A stretch of 64,000 nt of DNA from Lolium rigidum (Eukaryota; Streptophyta; Magnoliopsida; Poales; Poaceae). Under the pieces are notes generated by a model. It saw only the letters and a program-made list of their open reading frames with translations. It made no database searches and was not told the origin of the DNA. The position numbers and the translations under genes were made by a program. Location: the NCBI RefSeq assembly GCF_022539505.1, contig NC_061514.1:336767090-336831089 (forward strand). The letters run 5' to 3'. Shown in pieces: positions 23,884-36,155 of this stretch. Numbering within the stretch: position 1 is the first letter of the stretch; every line of letters starts with the position of its first letter.

Positions 23884-24815
23884 ATGGAGAGATCTTCTCT
23901 TCAATTTCTATTTGGGAAATCTACTACTACTCGCAACGGTAGTAGATGAGGCGCCAGTGAGGAAGTGATACCATATAAAATACCTATGAAAATTATTGAA
24001 CGTGTTATGGATAACCGTTATGAAGGGGATGGAACTGTCCACCCCGGTGATCATTTACTGTTTTTGCATGAATTATGCGGGTTATTCAAATGTGCAGGTA
24101 TTGCTATGGATGAAGTGAGGAAGAAATTATTCTCTTTATCGTTGTCCGGTAAGGCGGCGCATTGGTATAAATTACTCGGATAATGGGGATTCTCTTGAAT
24201 GGAATGATATTGTGCCCCGGTTTTATTCTAAGTTCTATCCTCCAAGTGAAATTCATAAGGATCGGAATCGCATATATAATTTTTGGCCTCATGATGGAGA
24301 GAGTATTGCCCAAGCTTGGGGGAGATTGAAGTCTTTAATGCTCAAATGCCCCATTCATGAGCTTCCTGGTAATGTTATTATTGATAATTTCTATGCAAGA
24401 CTTTCTTTTCAAGACAAGACCTTGCTCGATACTTCTTGTTCTGGATCATTTACACGCAACAAAGAAGAGTTTAAAAGGGACCTTCTTGATCGAATCCAAG
24501 AAAATACTGAAGGTTGGGAGAACGACAAGGATAGAGAATTAGGTATAATTTATGATTATAAATGCATTGAAGCTTTTATGGATACTGATTTATTTCGTAA
24601 TATGAGTGCTACATATGGTCTTGATTCCCAAGTTGCTTGTAAATCTCTATAAAGCTTTTGCCTCTCATTATGAATTGCCTAAGAAGAATTTTGATAAGTA
24701 TCATGAACCATACAAAGATAAAATTGACTCATCTATTAATAAGTGTGTTGTTATTGAAACTGCCGATCATGTTATTCCCGAAGTCTATATTGAAAAAACT
24801 CCTTTCCCTCGCTAA
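23884..24815 (+). pseudogene. Decayed gag of the gypsy element
   Basis: Frames starting with the ATG at 23884 (MERSSLQFLFGKS) meet a TGA at 23947 after 21 codons. Recognisable capsid-type sequence then continues in at least three frames: DHLLFLHELCGLFKCAGI (23965 frame), GESIAQAWGRLKSLMLKCP (24212 frame) and a last piece ending near 24815. The pattern LSLSGKAAHWYKLL before WND is typical of the plant retrotransposon gag domain that packages element RNA. At least two of the breaks fall at CTCG where CTG would keep the frame (24175-24178 and 24808-24811). Confidence 0.8.
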
Positions 24816-24816
24816 A

Positions 24817-25767
24817 ATGAAAGAGTACTCTGTTATAAATAGTGCGGTTCATAAAAGTGAAAAGAAACCTAGAGAACCCGAAGAACAAATAAAAGTTGAA
24901 CCTGCTGTTGCAATTGTTAAAGATCTTGTGACTGAAAATGTGGAGGATGGTCATATTATTTTCTGTGAAGATGCTTCTAATATTGTTTCACATCCTAATA
25001 AACCCAAACAAGCTAGTGTTCCTATGCTATCTGTTAAAATTGGTGATCATTGCTATTATGGATTATGTGATATTGGTGCAAGTGTTAGTGCTATTCCGTA
25101 TGAGCTTTACACGGAGATTATGCATGAAATTGATTCTTGTGAACTTGAAGATATTGATGTGGTTATTCAGTTGGCTAATAGAGAAACTATTTCTCCAATT
25201 GGTATTGTTCGAGATGTGGAAGTTCTATGTGGTAAGATTAAATATCCTGCTGACTTTTTGGTACTTGGTTCTGCTGCTAGTGATTATTGTCCTATCATTT
25301 TTGGTAGACCTTTTCTAAATACTTGTGGAGCTATTATAGATTGCAAGAAAGAGAAAATTTTGACTAATTTTGCTGGTGAATCTTATGAGTTTAACTTCTC
25401 TAAATTTACTAAAACTCCTTATAAAGCTGATTTGCCTAGTAATGATTTTTAAATGGAGCAGTGTGCATCTATTGTTCTTGTTCCTAACAATCCTTTGCAG
25501 CAACATTTGGAGGATAGCGAGAGTGAAATTTTTAGGAAAGAAAGAGATGAACTTGAGGAAATCTTTCTTCGCCAACCTATTCTCAAGCACGATTTACCGG
25601 TGGAAGATTTGGGTACAACACCGCCACCTAAGGAAGATCCTGTTTTTGATTTAAAGCCTTTACTCGATAATCTTAAATATGCTCATATTGATGATAAGAA
25701 AATATATCCTGTTATTATTAGTTCTAAGCTTACGAGTTTGAAGAAGAAAGATTATTGCAAATATTGA
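24817..25767 (+). pseudogene. gypsy aspartic protease region
   Basis: The frame running to 25452 holds the retropepsin-like domain: VPMLSVKIGDHCYYGLCDIGASVSAIPY. The catalytic motif is DIGAS, where D-L/T-GAS is usual; the aspartate itself is kept. IIFGRPFLNTCGAIIDC is the flap-end motif of this family. One in-frame TAA at 25450-25452 separates it from a linker that continues in the same frame to 25767 (acidic, EIFLRQP...DPVFDLKPL). In a live element this part would cut the Gag-Pol polyprotein. Confidence 0.82.
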
Positions 25768-26793
25768 GGAAACACCGAGGAGCTATTGGCTACACTCTTG
25801 ATGATTTGAAGGGGATTTCTCCATCTATTTGCCAACATGCTATTAATATGGAAGATGATGCAAAGCTTGTTGTTGAACCTCAGCGTCGTCTAATTCCGAA
25901 GATGAAGGAAGTGGTAAGGAATGAGGTATTACGACTTCTTGAAGCTGGTATTATATATCCTATTGCTGATAGTAGATGGGTTAGTCCTGTACATTGCGTT
26001 CCCAAGAAAGGAGGTATGACCGTTGTGCCTAATGATAATGATGAGCTCATTCCTCAAAGAGTGGTTGTAGGGTATAGAATGTGCATTGATTTTCGAAAAG
26101 TTAATAAAGTTACTAAGAAAGATCATTACCCTTTACCATTTATTGATCAAATGCTAGAAAGATTGTCTAAAAATACTCATTTTTGCTTTCTTGATGGTTA
26201 TTACGGATTTTCACAAATTGTCTGTTAAAGCTAAAGATCAAGAGAAAACCACCTTTACTTGTCCCTATGGAACTTATGCTTATAGACGTATGCCTTTTGG
26301 TTTATGTAATGCTCACCGCTACTTTTCAAAGATGCATGTCCGCTATTTTTCATGGTTTTTGTGAAAGTATTGTAGAGGTATTCATGGATGATTTTTCTGT
26401 TTATGGGAATTCTTTTGATAGTTGCTTGCGGAACCTTGATAAAGTTTTGCGAGAGATGTGAAGAAACTAACCTTGTTCTTAATTGGGAGAAATGCCACTT
26501 TATGGTTAATGAAGGAATTGTATTGGGACATAAAATTTCTGAGAGAGGTATTGAAGTTGATAGAGCTAAAGTTGAAGCAATTGAGAAGATGCCCTATCCG
26601 AGGGATGTTAAAGGTATTCGTAGTGTTCTTGGTCATCTTTGGGTTTTATAGGAGGTTTATTAAAGATTTCTCCAAGATTTCAAAGCCTCTTACTAATCTT
26701 CTTCAAAAAGATGTACCATTTGTTTTTGATGATGATTGTAAGGAAGCTTTTGAAACTCTTAAGAAAGCCTTAACAAGCTGCTCCTATAGTTGA
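25755..26793 (+). pseudogene. gypsy reverse transcriptase domain, frameshifted
   Basis: The frame from 25755 covers the fingers (WVSPVHCVPKKGGMTVVP, then RMCIDFRKVNKVTKKDHYPL) and ends with a frame break at 26225. The next frames give YGTYAYRRMPFGLCN and the catalytic site VFMDDFSVYG at about 26381-26410. YxDD-type sites in this lineage read FMDD, so the metal-binding aspartates are present. Further breaks lie near 26315, 26450 (TTGCGAGAG) and 26635. The domain is recognisable but could not be made as one protein from the sequence as written. Confidence 0.85.
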
Positions 26794-27290
26794 ACCTCCC
26801 GATTGGAATTTACCATTTGAAATTATGTGTGATGCTAGTGATTTTCTTTGTAGGTCTTGTTCTTGGACAGCGAGTAGATAAAAAACTGAATGTTATTCAT
26901 TATGCTAGTAAAACTCTTGATGCTTGCTCAAAGAAATTATGCTACAACCGAAAAGGAATTATTAGTCTGTAGTCTTTGCTTGTGATAAATTTAGATCTTA
27001 TATTGTTGATTCAAAAGTTACTATTCATACTGATCATGTTGCAATTAGATACCTAATGACAAAGAAAGATGCTAAGCCGAGGCTTATTAGATGGGTACTT
27101 CTTTTGCAAGAATTTGATTTACATATTGTAGATAGGAAAGGTGCTGATAATCCTGTTGCTGATAATTTGTCTAGATTGGAAAATATTGCTTATGATCCTG
27201 TTCCTGTTAATGATAGTTTTCCAAATGAACAATTGGCTGTGATAAAGGTGAGCTCGCGAGACAGATCCTTGGTATGCCGATTATGCTAAC
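26794..27290 (+). pseudogene. gypsy RNase H region, frameshifted
   Basis: Frames in order show MCDASD-like sequence near 26826, RVDKKLNVIHYASKTL, then VATDH-type sequence around 27030 and [17 protein letters not shown] with [14 protein letters not shown] end (PVADNLSRL). This order is the RNase H domain that removes the RNA template. Breaks near 26850, 26970 and 27250 interrupt it. Confidence 0.75.
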
Positions 27291-28476
27291 TTTATTGTTT
27301 CCAAGTACTTGCCTCCAACCTTTTCAGCTCAGCAAAAGGAGGAAATTCTTTTATGATTTGAGGCATTATTTACGGGATGACCCACACTTATATAAAGAAG
27401 GAGTGGATGGTATTATGCGAAGATGTGTTCCCGAATATGAACAACAAGAGATATTGAGTAAATGTCATGGTAGTGCTTATGGAGGACATCACGCTGGAGA
27501 TAGAACCGCGCAAAAGGTTCTACAATCAGGTTTTTATTGGCCAACTCTCTTCAAGGATGCGAGAAAGTTTATTTTATCTTGTGATGTATGCCAAAGGGTT
27601 GGTAATATCTCCAGACGCAATGAAATGCCTATGAATTATACTCTTGTTATTGAACCGTTTGATTGTTGGGGATTTGACTTCATGGGACCTTTTCCGTCTT
27701 CGGAAGGTAACACTCATATACTTGTTGTTGTTGATTATGTTACTAAATGGGTGGAAGCTATACCTACAAAAAGTGCTGATGGTGAGACCTCTTTAAAAAT
27801 GCTTTTAGATATTATTTTTCCTAGATTTGGAGTTCCTAGATATATTATGACTGATGGAGGTTCTCATTTTATTCATGGAGGTTTTAGAAAGACTCTTGCT
27901 AGGTATGGTATTAATCATAAAATTGCTTCTGCTTATCACCCTCAAAGTAGTGGTCAAGTAGAATTATCAAATAGAGAAATTAAATCTATTTTGGGAAAGA
28001 CTGTTAATAAATCTAGAAAGAATTGGACTAGTAAATTGAGAGACGCACTATGGGCTTATAGAACTGCTTATAAAAACCCCATGGGAATGTCACCTTATAA
28101 AATGGTTTACGGAAAAGCTTGTCATTTACCTTTAGAGCTAGAACACAAAGCTTATAGGGCTGTTAGAGAATTAAATAAAGATCCTAAACTTGTCGGTGAT
28201 AAGAGGTTGCTACAATTAAGTTCTCTAGATGAATGGAGAAGTGAAGCTTATGAAAATGCAAAACTCTTTAAAGAAAAAGTTAAAAAATGGCATGATAGGA
28301 GGATCATCAAAAGAGAGTTTAATATTGGGGATAAAGTCCTATTGTATCGGTCTCGTCTCAGATTCTTTGCGGGAAATTACTCTCGAAATGGGAAGGACCA
28401 TATGTTGTCGAGGAGGTGTATCGCTCAGGAGCAATCAAGATTAGCTCTCTCCAAGGCAATGCTACGCAAGTGGTGA
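27274..28476 (+). CDS. gypsy integrase (longest intact frame of the element)
   Basis: An uninterrupted 400-codon frame. It has the HHCC zinc domain ([14 protein letters not shown] ... [11 protein letters not shown]), then the DDE core: first Asp in WGFDFMGPF, second in IMTDGGSHF, and Glu in [11 protein letters not shown]. The motifs AYHPQSSGQ and [19 protein letters not shown] follow. The last ~25 residues are out of frame: the expected C-terminal piece continues in another frame at about 28416-28610, so a base is missing around 28370-28415. Integrase joins element cDNA to host DNA. This is part of a Gag-Pol, so the ATG is not a true start. Confidence 0.85.
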   Translation: MPIMLTLLFPSTCLQPFQLSKRRKFFYDLRHYLRDDPHLYKEGVDGIMRRCVPEYEQQEILSKCHGSAYGGHHAGDRTAQKVLQSGFYWPTLFKDARKFILSCDVCQRVGNISRRNEMPMNYTLVIEPFDCWGFDFMGPFPSSEGNTHILVVVDYVTKWVEAIPTKSADGETSLKMLLDIIFPRFGVPRYIMTDGGSHFIHGGFRKTLARYGINHKIASAYHPQSSGQVELSNREIKSILGKTVNKSRKNWTSKLRDALWAYRTAYKNPMGMSPYKMVYGKACHLPLELEHKAYRAVRELNKDPKLVGDKRLLQLSSLDEWRSEAYENAKLFKEKVKKWHDRRIIKREFNIGDKVLLYRSRLRFFAGNYSRNGKDHMLSRRCIAQEQSRLALSKAMLRKW

Positions 28477-28610
28477 ATGGACAAAGACTCAAGCATTATA
28501 TCTCGGGTGATTCTTATAATGTTGATGTTGATATTATTCAAGTGGAAACACCGGAAGCTTTCATCAAAGGACAAATTGACAGTCCGCCGAACTCGACTTT
28601 GAATAGGTAA

Positions 28611-28944
28611 CAAGATCGGTAATGAAAAGTACGCAATTTACTTTCCGAACAATATTATCGCTGTTTTTGGAAAATATGAGAAATTACGAGTTCGAAACGG
28701 AGTGGAAAGGACGCACGAGGGCGTGGCACCATAGGCCGGTGCGGCCTAGCCAGGGCCCGCGCCGACCTAGGGTTTGGCCGCCCCGTCGCCCCTTTCCGAC
28801 TCTGGTTCGATCCGGTACTTTCCTTTTGTCGAGAAATTTTTTGCTATATAATCCCCCGGACCCCTGGAGGTCCGTATATCGTTTTCTCGACGTGTTTTGT
28901 TTCGAGCTGTTTCTGCCAGGATTTGCTTCGGATCTAGAGCCATC
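28611..28944. other. gypsy post-pol non-coding region, start
   Basis: A GC-rich, promoter-like stretch (cctagggtttggccgcc, gctatataatccccc near 28849) directly before a small ORF. The ctatataatc could serve as a TATA box for that ORF, about 95 bp upstream of its ATG. Confidence 0.45.
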
Positions 28945-29447
28945 ATGTCTTCGTCGGAAGCCCCGAAGGACAACTCCAGCAAGGATGTTGGCAACTTGTA
29001 CATGGAGGAGCTGAAGATGCACCCCAAGGAGTTGCTGCTCGTTGAAGGAGAACTGCAGGTCAAGGATGTCCAGGGTCCTAAAGGAGAAGGAAGCCTGGAA
29101 GACAGGATGGAGGAGCTAGAACAAGAGGTTTTCAAGTACAAGAAGATGGCTGAGCGTGAGGTGGATATCTTCCACGGGATTGTGTCCGAACTCATTGCTC
29201 GAACATGAGAAGGAAAGCTGGAAAGCTTTGGAGCGACATCCTCTCACTTCACGACACCACCAACAAGCTCCAAGCACGACTCTATGACGTTCAGAATCAA
29301 AACTGTGAGTATGAAAACAGGTTTAACTACATAAGCCGTGCTGCCAGTTTCAGGATTCCCGAGACCAAGATGTCGTTTCTTGATGGAGAGCCTTTTCCTT
29401 GGAAGTCTGATGACGGGAATTCATCACCACCATCGCCAAAGGAGTAA
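28945..29447 (+). pseudogene. Small coiled-coil ORF in the gypsy 3' region
   Basis: The ATG at 28945 opens MSSSEAPKDNSSKDVGNLYM and continues with charged heptad-like sequence (EDRMEELEQEVFKYKKMAER) to a TGA at 29206-29208. The sense continues in the frame starting at 29205 (DTTNKLQARLYDVQNQN, ending near 29447 with DDGNSSPPSPKE), so a frame change lies around 29200-29245. The protein would be about 165 residues, mostly coiled coil, without signal peptide or membrane segment. It is thus unlike the env-like gene placed here in Athila. Function unknown. Confidence 0.55.
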
Positions 29448-31088
29448 TTCATCATCGGTATTGGCATCCCCTTGGTTTGTTCCAAGCTTGGGGGAATGCC
29501 GCGGTATCACATTATCACTATCTTTTACTTTTATTGTCGAGTAGTATCATATCATGAATAGGGAAGTTATCGTATAGGATGGGTTGCGTTTGGAAGTATC
29601 TCTCCTTTAGTTGTCTATGTATCCCTTGGTGTGAGTTATCGATATGGAATATTAATGAGAAGTGTTATCATTTACATATTGCACATCTTATTTTAGTTTG
29701 CACTCTCTATGATTCATCTTGTTGTTAGTATTGGTATCACTTTGGGAGCATTGAATAAATCTATTTGGTTTTGGCAAACTTAGCATTGGTCAATAGCAAC
29801 AACACTTTGAGGTTTAAATAGAAAAGAGAAATACATGTAGATGTTTCATTGTTTTTTTTGTTAGCTTATAGTTCATTCGAAGTTAAAATTGTTTGTGCTT
29901 ACAAGGAAGATACATGATCGTTTCTATCATATGTATATTTGTTTGTTTCCCTCGACTCTTATGCTTGCTAATTAACCTTGCTAGCCAAAGACCACGTACC
30001 GAGAGGGAATACTTCTCGTGCATCCAAACCTTCAACCAAACCTATGTTATTTGTGTCCACCATACCTACCTATTACATGGTATTTTCTGCCATTCCAAGT
30101 AAATACTTCATGTGCTACCTTTAAACAATTCAAAACTTAGTATCTCTTATTTGTGTCAATGTTTCATAGCTCATGAGGAAGTATGTGGTGTTTTATCTTT
30201 CAATCTTGTTGGGCAATTTCCACCAATGGACTAGTGGCTTCATCCGCTCATCCAATAATTTTGCAAAAAGAGCTGGCAATGGGATTCCCAGTCCCAAATT
30301 AATTAAACTAAATAGACACTCCTCCATGGTATGAGATTGTTGGCAGGCACCCGAGGATTCGGTTAGCCATGGTTTGTGAAAGAAAGGTTGGAAGGAGTGC
30401 CACACAAAAAGTAAAATATTATGGGAGCCGCTCTTAGGAGGTTGTCTGGCAAGGGGGTTAGAGTACCCGCTACCAGTCGTTGACAACAACAAACACCTCT
30501 CAAAACTTTACTTTTATTCTCTTTATATGATTTCAAAACTGAAAAAGCTCTAGCACATGATTTAATCCCTGCTTCCCTCTGCGAAGGGCCTGTCTTTTAC
30601 TTTATGTTGAGTCGAGTAAACCTATTTCTCTCCATCTCAAGCAAGCATTTGAGTAGTTGTGATCAAACCATTATATTGTGATTTGCTACATCATGTCTTT
30701 TATTCTTCCTTGTTTAGTACAAGTTTTATCCGAATGAATATAGCTTTGCAAGTTATCAATGATTATGAAGAGACCATTATGATTGAGTATGCAAGTTGTG
30801 CATTATAAACTTTAACATGAGAGCGCTGCTCAATAAGATAAATATAATCTATTAATTGTTCTCTGACCAAGAACGAAGTTTGCCATCACCAATTATGATT
30901 TCTCATGCACCTTTACTTGTGATTACCTTATACTTGTTTCAATATGAGTTATAAGAGGTTGTTTACTATAATGTCCTGTGTGAATGAATATGATGCTTCT
31001 TGTCCGTATTCTATTTATCGACTCTTCACTCCATAAACATGTGGTCATGTCTATTGAGTTCAGTTTCGCTTGGGGACAAGCGAAGTCT
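29448..31088. other. gypsy 3' non-coding region
   Basis: AT-rich sequence with no convincing gene. A copy of the purine-tract motif aagcttggggga lies at 29484-29495, duplicated at 31089-31100 just before the 3' LTR. Confidence 0.6.
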
Positions 31089-31101
31089 AAGCTTGGGGGA
31101 G
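31089..31101 (+). promoter_or_regulatory. Polypurine tract
   Basis: aagcttgggggag ends one base before the 3' LTR, the expected site for priming plus-strand DNA synthesis. Confidence 0.75.
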
Positions 31102-31102
31102 T

Positions 31103-32613
31103 TGATACGTCCAATTTGCATCACTATTTTATATCATAATTTGCTGTTATTCATTGATATATTTCATATTGTGACACAATACTTATGTTATTTCATCTAT
31201 TTTGCATGTTTCATCATTATTGGAGGATCGAACACCGGAGCCGGGATTCTCGCTGGAAAAAGCACCGTCGAACGCAATATTTCGGAAGATCAAGCTGTGG
31301 AAGGAAATTATACCAAAAATCCTACTTTTCAAGATGACGAAGGAAGCCGAAGGAGGAGCCAGGAGGAGCCAGGGTGGGCCCACACCCTAGGGCGGCGCGG
31401 CCCAGGCCCTGGCCGCGCCGCCATGTGGTGTGAGGGGCCCACGACCCCTTTCGCCTCCTTTTCTTCGCAAAACCCTTCGTCCCGAAGACCTAAGCCACAG
31501 AGGGTACCTCGCGAAGAGTTACAGCCGCCTCTGCGGGGCGGAGAACACCAGAGAGAAAAGAGCTCTCCGGCGGGCAGGAATCCGCCGGGAAATTCCCTCC
31601 GGGGGGGGAAATCGACGCCATCGTCACCGTCATCGAGCTGGACATCATCTCCATCACCATCATCATCATCTCCACCATCATCACCGCCATCTCCTTCGCA
31701 GCACCTCGTCACCGCCGTAGCAATTTGGGTTTGATCTTGATTGTTTGATAGGGGAAACTCTCCCGGTATCGATCTATACTTGTTGTTGATGCTATTGAGT
31801 GAAACCATTGAACCAAGTTTATGTTCAGATTGTTATTCATCATCATATCACCTCTGATCATGTTCCATATGATGTCTCGTGAGTAGTTCGCTTAGTTCTT
31901 GAGGACATGGGTGAAGTCTAAATGTTAGTAGTGAACTATGGTTGAGTAATATTCAATGGTGTGATATTTAAGTTGTGGTGTTATTCTTCTAGTGGTGTCA
32001 TGTGAACGTCGACTACATGACACTTCACCATTTATGGGCCTAGGGGAATGCATCTTGTATTCGTTTGCTAATTGCGGGGTTGCCGGAGTGACGAAACCTA
32101 AACCCCCGTTGGTATATCGATGCGGGAGGGATCGCAGGATCTCGAGTTTAAGGCTGTGGTTAGATTTATTCTTAATTACTTTCTTGTAGTTGCGGATGCT
32201 TGCAAGGGGTATAATCACAAGTATGTATTTAGTCCTAGGAAGGGCGGTACATTAGCATAGGTTCACCCACACAACACTTATCATAACAATGAAGATTATT
32301 TAACCGTATGTAGCGAAAGCACTAGACTAAAATCCCATGTGTCCTCGAGAACGTTTGGTCATTATAAGTAAACAAACCGGCTTGTCCTTTGTGCTAAAAA
32401 GGATTGGGCCACTCGCTGCAATTGTTACTCTCGCACTTTACATACTCGTACTTTATTCAATTGTTACATCAAAACCCCTGAATACTTGTCTGTGAGCATT
32501 TACAGTGAATCCTTCATCGAAACTGCTTGTCAACACCTTCTGCTCCTCGTTGGGATCGACATTCTTACTTATCGAAGATACTACGATACACCCCCTATAC
32601 TTGTGGGTCATCA
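31103..32613 (+). repeat. 3' LTR of the gypsy element
   Basis: 1511 bp, TG...CA, very similar to the 5' LTR. Differences include CTG in place of CTCG at about 32490, CAG in place of CGAG near 32503, and the reverse situation near 31249 (CTCG here, CTG in the 5' LTR). Confidence 0.93.
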
Positions 32614-32618
32614 GCTTG

Positions 32619-33168
32619 CCCTGAAGAAGCGTCTCCCGACCAATGAACGCCGGTTTCGCCACTGTCTCAGTACCTCTGCTACCTGCCTCTCCTGCTCCCA
32701 AGACGAAGACACCGACCACATGCTGCTGCTCTGCCCCCGGGCCTGGGAAGTTTGGACCTTCTTCTTCCCAGACTTCAGCGCGGGGAGGCCCTCCAATCTC
32801 GCCGACCTCCGGACCATGCGGTGTAGGAATTTTGAAGAAACTACAATCGTCGCCGCCATCACCTGGAATATCTGGAAGAGAAGAAACGCCAAGACTTTCA
32901 ATGGCGTGAATGAAGACCTAAGTCTTGTCTCATAGGTGCATTGAGGATATTAGGTTGTGGGCGCATCGCTGTACTACCTCCTCCCCCTCCCTCACTCTTA
33001 ATAATTGGTGTAATGGGTTCGAACCCCCTTGAAGCTCTCCCCCCCCCCTCTCTCTCGCTTCCCTCTAAAATATTGTAAGGATCCCATGTACTCTTGTTGT
33101 TCTTGATCAATGTTCAGGCTGGCGTAAGCCCGCCGTAGACCCGGTCAAAAAAAAAAAAAAAAAAAAAA
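32619..33168 (+). mobile_element. LINE, second part with zinc-knuckle C-terminus and poly(A)
   Basis: Continues the LINE frame: ALKKRLPTNERRFRH, then CLSCSQDEDTDHMLLLCP, the Cys/His cluster of the plant LINE zf-RVT domain, and AITWNIWKRRNAKTFNG. The frame ends near 32935. A 3' UTR and an A run (33147-33168) follow, then the right copy of the GAAAACAGGGTCT duplication at 33169-33181. Orientation is plus. Confidence 0.87.
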
Positions 33169-33181
33169 GAAAACAGGGTCT

Positions 33182-34276
33182 GTCCGTCTGGGAGGGAGAG
33201 GGGCAGAGGGCGTCGCGAGAAGGAGAGAAAACTGGGTTCGGCGATTTTTTTTTGTCGCTCGCGTGCAGTACATATGCAGTACAAATCAGGAGGAAATAGT
33301 ACAACGAGTACCAAGGGGGTCTTATTTGCGGGACAAAGGGGTCCTATACAATGGCAGATAGGGTCTTTTGGTGTAAGACATGGACGCGGTTACTTGTACT
33401 CAATGTGTGATTAGCATAAAATGATAAAACGTTGCATGTCTGACTATGTTTGATTAGCAGAAAACAGCAAAACGAAAAGAGAATTAATTCGCACTTCCGC
33501 GCCAAAGTGATTGCTGGAGCGGTCAAGTACCATGGAGGAAATCCGGTTTGCAATATATGTTGACAAACTACATAAGCAAATACAAATTAATTTTATTTGA
33601 CAAGTACCATTCCGTAGTTGCCAAAACTCCTTGTTGTTGCTAAAATAATACTTTGCATAAAATCATGGGGTGACCTTAAGGAGGCGACCTTCACCATAAA
33701 TCTTAGTAGGTATATTATATGTATCTCATATATTGATATAATTTTTTATAAGCAACACAAAGGAATCATATTTAAAAAGTAGTTTTAGACATTTACAAAA
33801 TTCAATTTCCACATAAATATATGCACATATATTAAGAGAAAAACATTTCCATCCACAACTTAATTAGTGTAACCTATTAATATGTATATTTCTATACAAA
33901 AAGTAAAATTCCTACTAAGGACAACAATATATGTAGTATACCAAAATACCATGGGAGAGCGTGTGACATATATACTTGTAAAGTACGTTCCATTTATGAC
34001 TGTTGTAATTTATTGCATTTAAGAAGCAGACAAGTGTTATGTCCTCAAATCCACTCTTAATATGCTATGGTATGATTTGCTCCCTTCCTATATTAAAGCT
34101 GGAATTTTTTGTTCTCAAGGATTTAGTTGATCCTTCCACTCTTGCTCATCGGTATTTTACAGTTTTTTAGTTATTTTCCAATTAAATCTTCTATTCATGT
34201 GATTGATAGCTTAGCAACCAGTTGGTGCCACATTGGATGCTATGTACATCTTTTGTATAACTATGGGCGCCATATC
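33182..34276. other. Unassigned sequence
   Basis: The first ~70 bp is GC-rich and may continue the minus-strand leader seen at 20410-20832 before the LINE landed. The rest is AT-rich, without open frames or clear transposon ends. Confidence 0.3.
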
Positions 34277-35589
34277 ATTCAATTCCATGCACAATTCTTA
34301 ATTTAAGAAAGTGATAAAAGCACTTGTACACACAAGATGAAACCAAGCGTCTTCAAGGCGAGTGTACCAAGCAAAAGTATAATCTATGGTAATTTTATGT
34401 TTGCCATTGATTTCTATAATTAAGAGATGACATTCCAGTACAAAATTCAAAGTGTGTACATTTATTAAACTCGTTACTCAACACATAATTTACAAGAAAA
34501 ACATATTATTGAAACCAACTTGCAAGAAACATTTGCCAACGGTTGAATTGATTCTTTAGAGGTTTTAAAATTATACTTAAAAAATAATAAGCTGGACCCA
34601 CTACTAAGATATTTGTTCCACTGCAGATGTTAGAGGTATATCTCGACCATGAAATTTAAGAATATTAGAACATATATACATGAACACACATACATTTACA
34701 CAAATATGTATCATCGACTATACAATTTATGCAGCTATGAAAAAAATAGTTCAACGTGAGCTTTTATTTCAACATGTATAAATTATCGTTAGAACAATCA
34801 AACTTTGAAGTGATATACATTACAACATTATAGCAAGTAACACTATAATTAATGTTCCGGAAATTATTATGTGGTTAACTAGAACATCAAAGTAATATAA
34901 AAAAAATTACTCGTTAAGATTAGAGTGGATGAAAAACATTAATTTTTTTATATAAAAGTTTAGTATAAAATAAACTAGCAGAGCAGTAGTTGGACCAAAA
35001 TACTTGCGATATGTATGTATTGCACAAAACGAGCATATAATCTCTACTAGATAACACAATGGACCTAAATAGTAAGTAATATGTCAGTTAAATTTTCAAG
35101 CACAACACCGGCTGAATATATTACAACCACAATACCACAGATAGAGTTCTTCGCCCCAACATGGTGTACAACTAATATCTTTGCTGGTCCAGGTCCATCT
35201 GAGTCAAATAAATATATTGATATAAATGACCATCTAGACACATCATTAAAAATCCTTATTTGCTGAGAGATACATGTTACAAAATCGGAGCAGCTTCAAA
35301 CTAATAATAGAGATCAATAACTTATATAAAAACAAAAAAATGGATAAAGAAAATGCAAGTATGTGCTTCTAAATCAGCAATAAAGGACTAGGAATTAACT
35401 ATTAATCAAGTTCAGTATAACCAATGTGATGGGATTAACATGCCATGTTTTCTTGCGCGAGACAAATAACAAGAATTTGATAAGCAATAGATCAGATCTA
35501 CCAAGTCACTTACGTGTATCAACTAAACAGCCCAAGATTGAAGTAAATCATTCATAGAAAAAAGGGGATTGGGGTGTGGTTGGATGGGG

Positions 35590-35806
35590 ATCTGAGCACT
35601 AACCCTGACGTGCATTGTTGGAGAGATTGGTCCAAGAGGTGAAGCAGCACTGGTGGCCACAGCTCGGATTGACACGGGAACCGGCGACTAGGAGATAGCT
35701 ACAGCCTGCAGATCGTGCCCTCCTTTGGTTCTTGTGTGTGCGTGTAGGTGAGATGAGAAGGGGAAAGTGAAGTGGACGGAAAAAAAAGAGGGCGAACCTT
35801 TTTATA
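35590..35806 (-). promoter_or_regulatory. TATA box and untranslated first-exon candidate
   Basis: On the minus strand TATAAAAA (35799-35806) is followed by a pyrimidine-rich leader (cttcactttccccttctcatctcacc), then an ATG near 35613 and CAGGGTTAGT, a possible splice donor, at about 35600. This looks like a promoter plus short first exon whose gene body is absent. In the duplicate at about 61683 the TATA has become TACAAAAA. A real transcript cannot be judged from sequence alone. Confidence 0.4.
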
Positions 35807-36040
35807 CCTCTGTGACATGCTCGCGCCAGATTTGGCTGCCAATTTTTTGGTGGATGATTTCCACGCCGTGGTTTTGCCCGCGATTTGGCGAAAAGAAGAT
35901 GTGGGCGCGCCCACACTGGGCGGGGCGAGCCAAAATTTGTAGTGAACCAAATCCTAGCCAAAAAGGTGGGGTACGACCAATATTTTTGCAAGGGGGCTAT
36001 TGGTACCCAACCAAACAGACCCTAACTTGCCTGGGGTGTA

Positions 36041-36155
36041 TGCTGCATAGAGCAAACATAGCAACTCGATCAGATGTAAGGGCTCCATGTTTGTGTATGC
36101 TGCATAGAGCAAACATAGCAACTCGATCAGATGTAAGGGCTCCATGTTTGCTCCT
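36041..36155. repeat. Two-copy 58-bp tandem repeat
   Basis: The unit gctgcatagagcaaacatag...aagggctccatgtttg is present twice here and once in the duplicate near 61928, so it arose after the block was copied. Confidence 0.85.

Larger units (their letters stand above)
21068..32613 (+). mobile_element. Ty3/gypsy LTR retrotransposon, Athila-like (11.5 kb)
   Basis: Two LTRs of about 1.5 kb begin TGATACGTCC and end GGGTCATCA, flanked by the 5-bp duplication GCTTG (21063-21067 and 32614-32618). Order inside is primer site, gag, protease, RT, RNase H, integrase, a non-coding stretch with a small coiled-coil ORF, then a purine tract. Integrase after RT marks Ty3/gypsy. The tRNA-Asp-type primer site, NREIK integrase motif and long 3' region fit the Athila group. 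The coding region has many frameshifts although the LTRs are very alike. It lies inside the LINE. Confidence 0.93.
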
